Below, piece after piece: positions 38,624-46,068 of a stretch of DNA of 64,000 nucleotides (its first letter is position 1; each line of letters begins with the position of its first letter). Origin of the DNA: Comamonadaceae bacterium OTU4NAUVB1. GTDB taxonomy: Bacteria; Pseudomonadota; Gammaproteobacteria; Burkholderiales; Burkholderiaceae_C. Both the position numbers and the translations under genes were made by a program. The DNA lies in the NCBI GenBank assembly GCA_024372625.1, contig CP099605.1, forward strand, positions 1,302,001-1,366,000, given 5' to 3'. The notes below the pieces were generated by a model, which worked only from the letters and a program-made list of their open reading frames with translations, did not search any database and was not told the origin of the DNA.

Positions 38624-39687
38624 ACGACGACGCGCTGTTCGTCCATGGCGGTCCCGACGACGGTCCGCCGGTGCGCCACGATTTCTCGACCAACGCCAAC
38701 GCCTGCGGGCCGTGCCCGGAGGTCCTGGCCGCCGTGCGCCGAGCCGATGCGGTGCGCTATCCCGACCCGCGCTACACCGCCCTGCGCGAGGCGCTCGCCG
38801 CCTTTCACGGCGTGGACGCGGCGCGCATCGCGATCGCCGCCAGCGCGAGCGAGTTCATCCTGCGCATCACGGCGGCGGTGGCGCGCCAGGGAGGCCGCGC
38901 CGTCGCGCTGCCGGCGCACGGCTATGCCGACTGCGCGCGGGCGGCGCGGGCGTGGGGACTGGTGGGGTGGGACCGGCAGCCACCCGGCACCGACGCGGAC
39001 GCCGCGCCGCCGGACCTGGTCTGGCAGTGCGATCCGTCCAGTCCGCTGGGCCAGCCCGTGCCGGACCTGGGCGGGCGCATCGACGCGCTCGCGCCGTCCT
39101 CGACGTGCGTGCTGGACCTGGCCTACGAGCCGCTGCGGCTGGACGGCGGACTCGGCCTGACGCCGGCGCAATGCGACCGCGTGTGGCGGATGTGGACGCC
39201 CAACAAGGCGCTCGGGCTGACGGGCGTGCGGGCCGCCTATGCCATCGCGCCGCTGGACGGACCGGACCTGCGCGAAGGGGTGGCGCGACTGGCGCCTTCC
39301 TGGTCGGTCGGTGGCCACGGCGTGGCCCTGCTGGACGGGTGGCGCCGGGCCTCGGCGCAGGATTGGCTGGCGCGCAGCCGGGAGGTCCTGTGCGGGTGGC
39401 GGGCTTCACAGTGGAGGGTGTGCGCGGAACTCGGGTGGGAAACCCGCGCCTGCGTGGCGAATTTCCTGTGCGTCGATCCCGGGGTCGACGACGTGGGGCT
39501 TTGGGCCGGGGCGTTGCGCGCCCGGCGCATCAAGGTGCGCGACGCGGCCTCGTTCGGCCTGCCGGGGCTGTGCCGCGTCGCGGTGTTGCCGCCGCCGGCG
39601 CAGGAGGCGCTCCGGGCGGCGACGCTCAGTCTTGCTTTTCCTCGCCGGGCTTCTCTGCCAGCTTCTCGTTCACGACGTCCTTCATGA
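38620..39687 (+). CDS. cobD: Threonine-phosphate decarboxylase (class I aminotransferase fold)
   Basis: This 355-residue PLP enzyme makes aminopropanol phosphate from threonine phosphate. The substrate-binding start FSTNANACGPCPEVLAA, the core VRYPDPRYTALREALAAFHG and the PLP-lysine segment MWTPNKALGLTGVRAAYA are visible. The naming (CobD in Salmonella, CobC in Pseudomonas) follows the neighbouring cbiB. The ATG overlaps the cbiB stop. The last 21 codons lie antisense to the convergent small gene at 39626-39814 and read as basic Arg/Ser-rich residues, so the C-terminal tail is likely non-conserved. Confidence 0.92.
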   Translation: MNDDALFVHGGPDDGPPVRHDFSTNANACGPCPEVLAAVRRADAVRYPDPRYTALREALAAFHGVDAARIAIAASASEFILRITAAVARQGGRAVALPAHGYADCARAARAWGLVGWDRQPPGTDADAAPPDLVWQCDPSSPLGQPVPDLGGRIDALAPSSTCVLDLAYEPLRLDGGLGLTPAQCDRVWRMWTPNKALGLTGVRAAYAIAPLDGPDLREGVARLAPSWSVGGHGVALLDGWRRASAQDWLARSREVLCGWRASQWRVCAELGWETRACVANFLCVDPGVDDVGLWAGALRARRIKVRDAASFGLPGLCRVAVLPPPAQEALRAATLSLAFPRRASLPASRSRRPS

Positions 39688-39814
39688 GCTTCTCGCCCTC
39701 GACATCGCGGCCATCGTTGGGCACGGACTCCTCCTGGGTGATCTCGGGCTCCTCGTGGGCCTTGGCCTTGGCGGCATCGGATGGGTTCGCGGTGGAATCG
39801 TTGGCCTGGGTCAC
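39626..39814 (-). CDS. Small acidic hydrophilic protein
   Basis: This 62-residue protein is rich in Glu, Asp, Lys and Asn and carries no hydrophobic segment. It is probably unstructured in part and cytoplasmic. Codons have the high-GC third-position pattern of the neighbours, and an AAGGAG ribosome-binding site lies 4-9 bases upstream of the ATG (AACAAGGAGCACACC). Its 3' 62 bases overlap the end of the convergent cobD gene. No function is assigned. Confidence 0.6.
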   Translation of the reverse strand: MTQANDSTANPSDAAKAKAHEEPEITQEESVPNDGRDVEGEKLMKDVVNEKLAEKPGEEKQD

Positions 39815-39910
39815 GGTGTGCTCCTTGTTGGGGTGGAGGTCACCATGACGGTCGATCCACGCGCGCCGGTTCGGGCAATCACCCCTGCCACCGTCAGCCG
39901 ATCTCCACAG

Positions 39911-40144
39911 TCAGGCCAGCGGCCCGGTCGTGCTCACCGGGTCCGCGGCCATGGTGCGGCGCAACTCGGCCACCCCCAGCACCATCGCGTCCCAGTAGGC
40001 GGCCTGCGGGGCCGAGGCCGAGCGGAAGGTGCGGTAGTGGAAGACGTCGGAGCCCTGCATCTCGCAGGCTTCGAGCAGGGCCCAGAAGTATTCTCCCGCC
40101 GCGCGTTCCTCGACCCTCAGGGCCAGTTCATGTCTCGGTGCCAT
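39911..40144 (-). CDS. Small hypothetical protein
   Basis: This 77-residue protein starts MAPRHELALRVEERAAG and is predicted to be a compact soluble alpha protein with aromatic residues (YFWALL, YWDAM). I chose the ATG at 40144; the longer frame to 40282 would run into the cobQ start region. It is divergent from cobQ. No family is recognised. Confidence 0.6.
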   Translation of the reverse strand: MAPRHELALRVEERAAGEYFWALLEACEMQGSDVFHYRTFRSASAPQAAYWDAMVLGVAELRRTMAADPVSTTGPLA

Positions 40145-40284
40145 CGTGTGTCCATCTCGGTGTGGGGCGTGCGTCCTGAAACGAACGTGGGCGCCATCCT
40201 GATGACAGCGCGCGGGTGTGTTGCATCTGCTTGCCACCCGGCGGCCCATCGGATCGGGGTAAACCCCCGGAAAGGAAGACACGC

Positions 40285-41775
40285 ATGACCATTTCGGACG
40301 AACGCGCCGCGCCGGCGGGGGCGCGCTGCGTCATGGTGCTGGGCACCACCAGCGGCGCGGGCAAGAGCTGGCTGGCGACGGCCCTGTGCCGCTGGATGGC
40401 GCGCCAGGGCCTGCGCGTGGCGCCGTTCAAGGCGCAGAACATGAGCAACAACGCGCGTGTGGTCGCCGGTGGCGAGATCGGCAGCGCGCAGTACTTCCAG
40501 GCGCTGGCCGCGCGCGCCGAACCCGAGGTGCGCATGAACCCGCTGCTGCTCAAGCCCGAGCGCGACACCCACAGCCAGGTCGTGCTGATGGGCCGGGTCG
40601 ACCCGGCCCTCACCGCGCTGCCGTGGCGCGGACGCAGCGAGCGCGTCTGGCCCGCGATCGCCGCCGCGCTCGACGCGCTGCGCGCGGAGAACGACGTGGT
40701 CGTCATCGAGGGCGCGGGCTCGCCGGCCGAGATCAACCTGATGGACAGCGACATCGTCAACCTGCGCGTCGCGCGCCACGCCGACGCGCGCTGCCTGCTG
40801 GTGAGCGACATCGACCGCGGCGGCGCCTTCGCCCACCTCTACGGCACCTGGGCGCTGCTGCCGGAGGCGGACCGCGCGCTGCTGCGCGGCTTCGTGCTCA
40901 ACCGGTTCCGGGGCGACGCCTCGCTGCTCGCGCCGGCGCCCGAGCGCCTGCGGGCGCTGACCGGCGTGCCCACCGTGGCGACGCTACCGATGTGGTGGCG
41001 CCACGGGCTGCCCGAGGAGGACGGCGTCTTCGATGCGCGCACCACGTCGGCGGGGGAGGTGCGCCTGACCGTCGCCGTCGTCGCGACGCCGCGCATCAGC
41101 AACCTCGACGAGTTCCAGCCGCTGAAGAACCTCGACGGCGTGCGGCTGCGCTGGGTGCGTGCGCCGGCCGAACTGGCCGACCTGGGACCGGGCGACTGGA
41201 TCGTGCTGCCGGGCTCCAAGCACACCAGCGGCGACCTCGCCTGGCTGCGCGCGAACGGCCTGGACCGCGCGGTGGCCACGCACGCCGCCCGGGGCGGGGG
41301 CGTGCTGGGGGTGTGCGGCGGGCTGCAGATGCTGGGCGAGGCGCTGATCGATCCCCACGGCATCGACGGCAACGCGCCGGGCCTGGGCCTGCTGCCGCTG
41401 GTGACGGTGTTCGAGCCCGAGAAGACGGTGCGCCACCGCGAAGCCACTTTCGGCGCGATCGACGCCGGGCCGTGGCGCGCGCTGTCGGGGCTGGCGGTGC
41501 GCGGCTACGAGATCCACCACGGCGCGACCGCGGAGCATCCCGCCCTGGCCGCGGCCGGCCAGCGCGCCCACCCCGTGCTGCCCGAGGGCCTCGGCTGGCG
41601 CAACGCGGCGGGCAACGTGATCGGGTTCTACCTGCACGGCCTGTTCGAGGACCCCGGCGTGATGCGCGCGCTGTTCGGCGGCGCCGCGCCGACGCTGGAC
41701 TCGGTCTTCGACGGCCTGGCGGACTTCATCGACGCGCACTTCCAGCCGGGCGTGCTGCGTTCCCTCATCGACTGA
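40285..41775 (+). CDS. cobQ: Cobyric acid synthase
   Basis: This 496-residue glutamine-dependent amidotransferase amidates four side chains of adenosylcobyrinic acid a,c-diamide. The N-terminal ATP-binding domain has GTTSGAGKSWLATAL and PFKAQNMSNNA; IEGAGSPAEINLM is conserved. The GATase domain has LPGSKHTSGDLAWL, the nucleophile cysteine in GVCGGLQMLG and the histidine in GYEIHHG. GGAAAGGAAGA precedes the ATG. The gene heads a third cobalamin cluster and is followed by cobT after 21 bases. Confidence 0.96.
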   Translation: MTISDERAAPAGARCVMVLGTTSGAGKSWLATALCRWMARQGLRVAPFKAQNMSNNARVVAGGEIGSAQYFQALAARAEPEVRMNPLLLKPERDTHSQVVLMGRVDPALTALPWRGRSERVWPAIAAALDALRAENDVVVIEGAGSPAEINLMDSDIVNLRVARHADARCLLVSDIDRGGAFAHLYGTWALLPEADRALLRGFVLNRFRGDASLLAPAPERLRALTGVPTVATLPMWWRHGLPEEDGVFDARTTSAGEVRLTVAVVATPRISNLDEFQPLKNLDGVRLRWVRAPAELADLGPGDWIVLPGSKHTSGDLAWLRANGLDRAVATHAARGGGVLGVCGGLQMLGEALIDPHGIDGNAPGLGLLPLVTVFEPEKTVRHREATFGAIDAGPWRALSGLAVRGYEIHHGATAEHPALAAAGQRAHPVLPEGLGWRNAAGNVIGFYLHGLFEDPGVMRALFGGAAPTLDSVFDGLADFIDAHFQPGVLRSLID

Positions 41776-41796
41776 CCGGGCGTCCCGCCTTCTTGC

Positions 41797-42891
41797 ATGA
41801 ACTCCTCCCGCTCTTCTGCTAACGGCCTTGCGGACACGTCCGGGACCGCTGTCCCCAAGACCGAATGCGCCGATCTCTCCGATCCGGCACTCGTCCGCCG
41901 CCTGCAGGCGGCGCTCGACAACAAGACCAAACCCGTGGGCGCGCTCGGGCGCATCGAGGCGCTGGCGTTGCGCCTGGGCGGCATCCTGGGCACCGAGTCG
42001 CCCGTGCTGGACCGCCCGCAGATGCTCGTCTGCGCGGCCGATCACGGCCTGGCGGCGCGGGGCGTGTCGGCCTATCCGGGCGAAGTGACGCGGCAGATGG
42101 TCGAGAACTTCCTCGCCGGCGGGGCGGCCGTCAGCGTGCTCGCGCGCCAGCACGGGCTGGCGCTCACGGTGGTCGATTGCGGGGTGCGCGGTGAGATCGC
42201 GCCGCGTCCGGGCCTGCTGTCGCGCAAGGTCGCCCACGGCACCGCCGACGCGTCGGCCGGACCGGCGATGAGCCCGGCGCAGTGCGCGCAGGCGATCGCG
42301 AACGGACGCGACGTGGTGCGCGCGCTGCCGGGCAATGCGCTGCTGCTCGGCGAGATGGGCATCGGCAACACCTCGGCGGCGTCGATGCTGCTGGCGCGGC
42401 TCGCGGGCATTGACGTCGACGCCTGCACCGGCACGGGCACCGGCCTGGACGCCGCCGGGCGCGCGCGCAAGGCCCGGGTGCTGGCCGAGGTGCTGGCGCG
42501 GCACGCCGGTGCCACCGCGCCGCTCGACGCGCTGGCGGCCTTCGGCGGCTTCGAGATCGCGACGCTGGTGGGCGCCGTGCTGCAGGCGGCCGAAGCGCGC
42601 CGCGTGATCGTGCTCGACGGCTTCATCGCCAGCGCGGCGGTGCTGGTGGCGCAGGCGCTGGCGCCCCACGTCGCGCAGCGCTGCGTGGCCGCGCACGTCT
42701 CGGCCGAGCCCGGCCACGCGCTGCTGCTGGCGCGGCTGGGCCTGGAACCGCTGCTGGCGCTGGACCTGCGCCTGGGCGAGGGCTCGGGCGCGGCGCTGGC
42801 GTGGCCCCTGCTGGAATCGGCCTGCCGCCTCCTGCGCGAGATGGCGAGCTTCGACGCGGCCGGCGTCTCCCGCGGCGACGCGGCGGCCTGA
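41797..42891 (+). CDS. cobT: Nicotinate-nucleotide--dimethylbenzimidazole phosphoribosyltransferase
   Basis: This 364-residue enzyme makes alpha-ribazole phosphate for the lower cobalamin ligand. Conserved segments are KTKPVGALGRIEALALRLGG (here KTKPVGALGRIE), MLVCAADHGLAARGVSAYP, GEMGIGNTSAASML and LDLRLGEGSGAALAWPL, in which the GEGSGA glutamate is the catalytic residue of the family. The first ~25 residues are a Ser-rich extension; an internal start is possible. It lies between cobQ and cobS. Confidence 0.95.
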   Translation: MNSSRSSANGLADTSGTAVPKTECADLSDPALVRRLQAALDNKTKPVGALGRIEALALRLGGILGTESPVLDRPQMLVCAADHGLAARGVSAYPGEVTRQMVENFLAGGAAVSVLARQHGLALTVVDCGVRGEIAPRPGLLSRKVAHGTADASAGPAMSPAQCAQAIANGRDVVRALPGNALLLGEMGIGNTSAASMLLARLAGIDVDACTGTGTGLDAAGRARKARVLAEVLARHAGATAPLDALAAFGGFEIATLVGAVLQAAEARRVIVLDGFIASAAVLVAQALAPHVAQRCVAAHVSAEPGHALLLARLGLEPLLALDLRLGEGSGAALAWPLLESACRLLREMASFDAAGVSRGDAAA

Positions 42892-42906
42892 CGCCGGCCG
42901 TTCCCG

Positions 42907-43707
42907 ATGGCCATGAGGACCCTGGCGGCCGGCGTGCGGCACTTCCTGCTGGCGCTGCAGTTTTTCACGCGCATCCCGGTGACCGGGGCCCTGGCGCGCT
43001 GGGTGGGCTACAGCCCGGCGATGCTGCGCGCGAGCGCGGCGCACTTCCCGGCGGTGGGGTGGGTGGTGGGAGCGATCGGCGCGGCGGCGTTCGCGCTCGC
43101 GTCGGCCCTGTGGCCGCCGGCCGTGGCGGCGGTGGCGGCCACGGTCGTCACGGTGCTCGCGACCGGTGCCTTCCACGAGGACGGCCTGGCCGACGTCGCC
43201 GACGGCCTGGGCGGCACGCAGGACCGGGCGCGGGCGCTGGAGATCATGCGCGACTCGCGCATCGGCGCGTTCGGCGCCATCGCCCTGGTGCTGGCGCTGG
43301 GGCTGAAGCTGGCCCTGCTGACGACGCTGGGCGCGCTGGCCGGTGCCACGCCGGCCTGCGCGGCGCTGGCGGGGGCGCACGTGCTCTCGCGCCTGATGCC
43401 GCTCGCGCCGATGCGCTGGCTGCCGCACGTGAGCGGCGAGGCCGCCAAGTCCAAGCCCCTGGCCGATTCGGTGAGCGGTCGCGCGCTGGGCATCGCGCTG
43501 GCGTGGTCGGCGCCGGCCGCGCTGGGGCTGGGATACGTGTTCGGCGTGCCGGCGGCGCTCGGCGCGCTGGCGGCGGCGGCCGGGGTCACCTTCGCGCTGG
43601 CGCGCTGGTTCCGGCGCCGGCTCGGCGGCTTCACCGGGGACTGCCTGGGGGCGACGCAGCAGGTCGCCGAGATCGTGATCTACCTCGCGCTGGCGGCGCG
43701 GTGGTGA
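42907..43707 (+). CDS. cobS: Adenosylcobinamide-GDP ribazoletransferase (cobalamin synthase)
   Basis: This 266-residue membrane enzyme joins adenosylcobinamide-GDP and alpha-ribazole. The metal-binding signature FHEDGLADVADGLGG, followed by RALEIMRDSRIGAFGA, is diagnostic. ALQFFTRIPV near the start and FTGDCLGATQQVAEI near the end are also characteristic. Multiple hydrophobic helices span the membrane. It starts 15 bases after cobT and its stop overlaps the next gene. Confidence 0.96.
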   Translation: MAMRTLAAGVRHFLLALQFFTRIPVTGALARWVGYSPAMLRASAAHFPAVGWVVGAIGAAAFALASALWPPAVAAVAATVVTVLATGAFHEDGLADVADGLGGTQDRARALEIMRDSRIGAFGAIALVLALGLKLALLTTLGALAGATPACAALAGAHVLSRLMPLAPMRWLPHVSGEAAKSKPLADSVSGRALGIALAWSAPAALGLGYVFGVPAALGALAAAAGVTFALARWFRRRLGGFTGDCLGATQQVAEIVIYLALAARW

Positions 43708-44462
43708 GCGTGACGACATCGACGTCGGCCGGAAGGGCGCCCAGGCTCTGGCTGCTGCGCCACGCGGCGGTGGAGGGCGCGTCGGGCCGGTGCTACGGCG
43801 CGAGCGACTTGGCGGCCCGGCCGGCGGCGACGCGCGCCGCGGCGGACGACTTCGCGCGGCGGTGGCCGGCCGGGCCGGAAGCGTCCGGCATCGCCGTCTC
43901 CGACGCTGGTCGTGCCGACGACGACACCGGCGGCACCCCCATCGGCGACACCGCCCGCCGCGCCGATCCCACGCTCGTGGCGGCATCGTCGCAGTTCGAT
44001 CCCGCTACCGCTACCGCCACCGCCACCGCCGACGACGTCCGCCTCTGGTGCTCGCCGTTGCGGCGTTGCACCGCGCTGGCGGCGGCCGTGGTCGAGCGCC
44101 TGCCCGGCCTGGGCCCGGTGCGCATCGACGCGCGGCTGGCGGAGATGGATTTCGGCGCCTGGGAAGGCCTGCCGTGGGACGCCATCGGCCGCGACGCCTT
44201 CGACGCCTGGACGGCCGATTTCGCCGACGCGCGCGTGGGCGGCCACGGTGAGAGCACCCGCCTGTTCATGGCCCGCGTCGGTGCGGCGTGGGACGCGTGG
44301 CGCGCCTCGGGGCGCGATGCCGTGTGGGTCACGCACGCGGGGGTGATGCGGGCCGTGATGCTGCTCGACGCGGGCGTGCGCTGCCCGGAACGCGCGAGCG
44401 AGTGGCCTCAGCAATCGGTCGCGTTGGGAGCGTGGATCTGCGTCGAAAGCCGGCCGCGCTGA
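43704..44462 (+). CDS. cobC: Histidine-phosphatase-family protein, likely alpha-ribazole phosphatase
   Basis: This 252-residue phosphatase has the RHG-type motif WLLRHAAVEG, the second arginine in CSPLRRC, the glutamate in LAEMDFGAWEG and the second histidine in WVTHAGVMRA. In this operon it most likely dephosphorylates alpha-ribazole phosphate or cobalamin phosphate (CobC). Between the first and second motifs sits an unusual ~50-residue Asp/Thr/Ala insertion, with an (AT)n stretch encoded by a hexanucleotide repeat. I chose the GTG at 43704 overlapping the cobS stop; GTG 43710 is an alternative. Confidence 0.88.
   Translation: MSVTTSTSAGRAPRLWLLRHAAVEGASGRCYGASDLAARPAATRAAADDFARRWPAGPEASGIAVSDAGRADDDTGGTPIGDTARRADPTLVAASSQFDPATATATATADDVRLWCSPLRRCTALAAAVVERLPGLGPVRIDARLAEMDFGAWEGLPWDAIGRDAFDAWTADFADARVGGHGESTRLFMARVGAAWDAWRASGRDAVWVTHAGVMRAVMLLDAGVRCPERASEWPQQSVALGAWICVESRPR
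44002..44029. repeat. In-frame hexanucleotide tandem repeat inside cobC
   Basis: CCGCTA occurs twice and CCGCCA twice in tandem, encoding alternating Ala-Thr residues in the insertion between the two phosphatase motifs. Like the murI repeat it would change length without frameshift. Confidence 0.8.
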
Positions 44463-44538
44463 TCGATTCACGTCGCAGTGCAGCGCTCATCGGACATGAC
44501 GCCCTATCGGCTTTTCACCGAAGTGGAAAAAAGAATTC

Positions 44539-44874
44539 TCAGGTTCCCGGGAGCATAGTCCATCCGCCGCCTTTTCCCGGACAGAAAACGGGAGCCAATG
44601 CGAAAGCCGGATCCTTCGTATCGCGCCAGCGCCATCCGTCGTCCTTCAGGAAATAACACTCATCGCCAACTTCCATCTGGAAAATCTCGTTCATTCTATC
44701 GATGGATGCATAGACTGGAAAAGCAGAGGCTCCAGAGGTCTGAGCCATTTTTACTTCCATCCTGCTCCACTGGAATGGACCCTTGAAGTACGGAGGGTCG
44801 CTCGGATTTTTAAAAAGAAGAAAAATAATCAGTAGGAGCAGCGAGATTCCAATTGTCGTTTTCCACGTGTTCAT
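44539..44874 (-). CDS. Membrane-anchored small protein, predicted immunity protein
   Basis: This 111-residue protein has a single N-terminal hydrophobic segment (about residues 8-23, TIGISLLLLIIFLLFK), followed by an ~85-residue extracytoplasmic domain containing Cys in GDECYFLKD and VFCPGKGG. It is unlike any family I recognise. It overlaps the end of the upstream putative effector gene by 4 bases (ATGA). The gene order and periplasmic topology fit an immunity protein that neutralises a periplasmic-acting effector. Codon use is AT-rich like the other two island genes. The immunity role is inference from context. Confidence 0.6.
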   Translation of the reverse strand: MNTWKTTIGISLLLLIIFLLFKNPSDPPYFKGPFQWSRMEVKMAQTSGASAFPVYASIDRMNEIFQMEVGDECYFLKDDGWRWRDTKDPAFALAPVFCPGKGGGWTMLPGT

Positions 44875-45428
44875 GGCGATTTGAGGTAGTGATTTCTTTT
44901 CGCCAGTCTTTTCGATCGAGAAACGACAATAAGAATTTCTTTCGGAGAAACCATGTCGGTGGATTCGGGCTCGAACTGGAATCGTGGATCATGGGAGAGA
45001 ATCCCGATGCTTTCCAGAACATCGGCGATGTTCGTGGAACAACTGTTGTTGGCGATGTTGTAGGGAGCATCGACTTTGGCTCGGCGCCTGAGTTCTTTCG
45101 CGATCTTGGATTTTTCTGTGGGAGAAACGCGAAGAACCAATCCTTCAAAGTCTCGAATCTTCAAGTTGGAACGCCGGAAACCCTCGCCATCGGGAATAAT
45201 TGCATATCTGCTGTTTGCCCTGCTGTAGATCACGCCATCGATATCGATGGCCACATGCCCAAACTGTGAACCTGCCGATGTCATGACGGCGTCAAAAATC
45301 AGTACTTCAATCGTCGTTGAATCGGTATCGATGGATTTTATGGATCGATCGCCATGCGGAGTGGTTTTGATTTTGGCGATCAGGCGCAAGATTTCGCCCT
45401 GGTTTTCCAGTAGGGTCTGATCCGGCAT
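44871..45428 (-). CDS. Putative T6SS effector with permuted papain-like (His...Cys) pattern
   Basis: This 185-residue soluble protein lacks a signal peptide. It has a conserved-looking strand SQFGHVAIDIDGVIYSR with His58 and, later, DAPYNIANNSCSTNIADVL with Cys130. The His-first, Cys-later order, with Asn/Asp-Ser-Cys near a helix start, is the layout of circularly permuted papain-like hydrolases (NlpC/P60, LRAT, YiiX-like), which can cut peptidoglycan peptides or acyl bonds. This is recognition by pattern, not by a named family. It starts 3 bases after the PAAR gene and overlaps the predicted immunity gene, the usual order for a secreted toxin. Confidence 0.6.
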   Translation of the reverse strand: MPDQTLLENQGEILRLIAKIKTTPHGDRSIKSIDTDSTTIEVLIFDAVMTSAGSQFGHVAIDIDGVIYSRANSRYAIIPDGEGFRRSNLKIRDFEGLVLRVSPTEKSKIAKELRRRAKVDAPYNIANNSCSTNIADVLESIGILSHDPRFQFEPESTDMVSPKEILIVVSRSKRLAKRNHYLKSP

Positions 45429-45431
45429 GAT

Positions 45432-45941
45432 CTATCCCGCGATGAAGAAGCTGATCTCGCCGGCATGCTCACCTGTCAGATGCACGTGCGTGTGTCCATC
45501 CTGATCCGTGGTTTGAAAAGCGATTTTTCCACTAGCGTCTTTTGTACCGTAATAAGTGTTCGGCATGGCGCTTCCATGACTGTCCCGCAGGACATAGCGG
45601 TCGTCGTAGCCGTTGCCGTTCACGAAAGAAATAACCTTGAGAAGTAGGTCGGCAGGAGCACTTTCGGCAATCAGGGTGACGCCGCAGCCCGTCAAGTGAC
45701 CTTCTGTGGCCATTGGAATCGCTGCATTGGTATCCGTACAGTTGGGCAGGCCTTCCGTGATCTTGAAGAAATGAGGCGGGCATCTGGGGCAGAAGACGTC
45801 GTCCCCTTTGCGGGCGATCGGCAAGCCATGCCATGAATTGTTCGGGCTGCCCGACGTGATCACTCCACCGTGGCTGGTCATGTCGCCTAGCGCAGCCTGA
45901 GATTTGCCGTATAGATCTGCTCTTTTGAAGATTGATGTCAT
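45432..45941 (-). CDS. PAAR-domain protein with C-terminal extension
   Basis: The 169-residue product has a PAAR repeat domain in its first ~95 residues. QAALGDMTSHGGVITSGSPN, LPIARKGDDVFCPRC and EGHLTGCGVTLIAES form the sharpened-tip fold that caps VgrG in type VI secretion. From about residue 100 a separate ~70-residue domain follows (YDDRYVLRDSHGSAMPNTYY, then a GKIAFQTTDQDGHTHVHL strand pair), resembling the transthyretin-like adaptor domains seen at VgrG/PAAR C-termini. I chose the ATG at 45941; the longer frame begins at a TTG at 45962 with no better ribosome-binding site. It is the first gene of the island cassette. Confidence 0.85.
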   Translation of the reverse strand: MTSIFKRADLYGKSQAALGDMTSHGGVITSGSPNNSWHGLPIARKGDDVFCPRCPPHFFKITEGLPNCTDTNAAIPMATEGHLTGCGVTLIAESAPADLLLKVISFVNGNGYDDRYVLRDSHGSAMPNTYYGTKDASGKIAFQTTDQDGHTHVHLTGEHAGEISFFIAG

Positions 45942-45951
45942 GTCGATTTGA

Positions 45952-46023
45952 ATATTGATCAAGAATTATCAATATGCCAGTTCGGCAAGTGCTGTTTTGC
46001 CGACCTTCCTGAACAATTCTTGA
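45952..46023. repeat. Overlapping inverted repeats upstream of the PAAR gene
   Basis: Three dyads overlap here. TCAAGAATT (45959-45967) pairs with AATTCTTGA (46015-46023). TCGGCAA (45982-45988) pairs with TTGCCGA (45997-46003). ATATTGAT (45952-45959) pairs with ATCAATAT (45968-45975). They span the PAAR start region and the gap after nth. They may be an operator, a terminator for nth or the trace of an insertion; no T tract supports a simple intrinsic terminator. Confidence 0.6.
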
Positions 46024-46068
46024 TGCGCAATTCAGACGCATGTCTTTTGCATCCCGTTCCTGTCGTGC

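Larger units (their letters stand above)
44463..46068. other. AT-rich island bearing a PAAR-effector-immunity cassette
   Basis: This ~1.6 kb segment lies between cobC and nth and is strikingly lower in G+C than both flanks. Line 44821-44880 counts 25/60 G+C against 44/60 in line 43141-43200. It contains three minus-strand genes in tight order and three short inverted repeats at its right edge. The composition and gene types suggest horizontal acquisition. No integrase, transposase or target-site duplication is visible. Confidence 0.8.

Noticed and set aside
40145..40284. Cobalamin riboswitch before cobQ
   Set aside because: No B12 box, and the conserved GCTGCCCCCGCAAC-type segment is absent.
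44463..44538. Terminator-like hairpin near 44510-44530
   Set aside because: TTTTCAC-CGAA-GTGGAAA can fold, but no T tract follows on either strand.
45942..45962. TTG start of the PAAR gene at 45962
   Set aside because: It adds only seven residues of non-PAAR sequence, lies in a dyad and has no better ribosome-binding site than ATG 45941.
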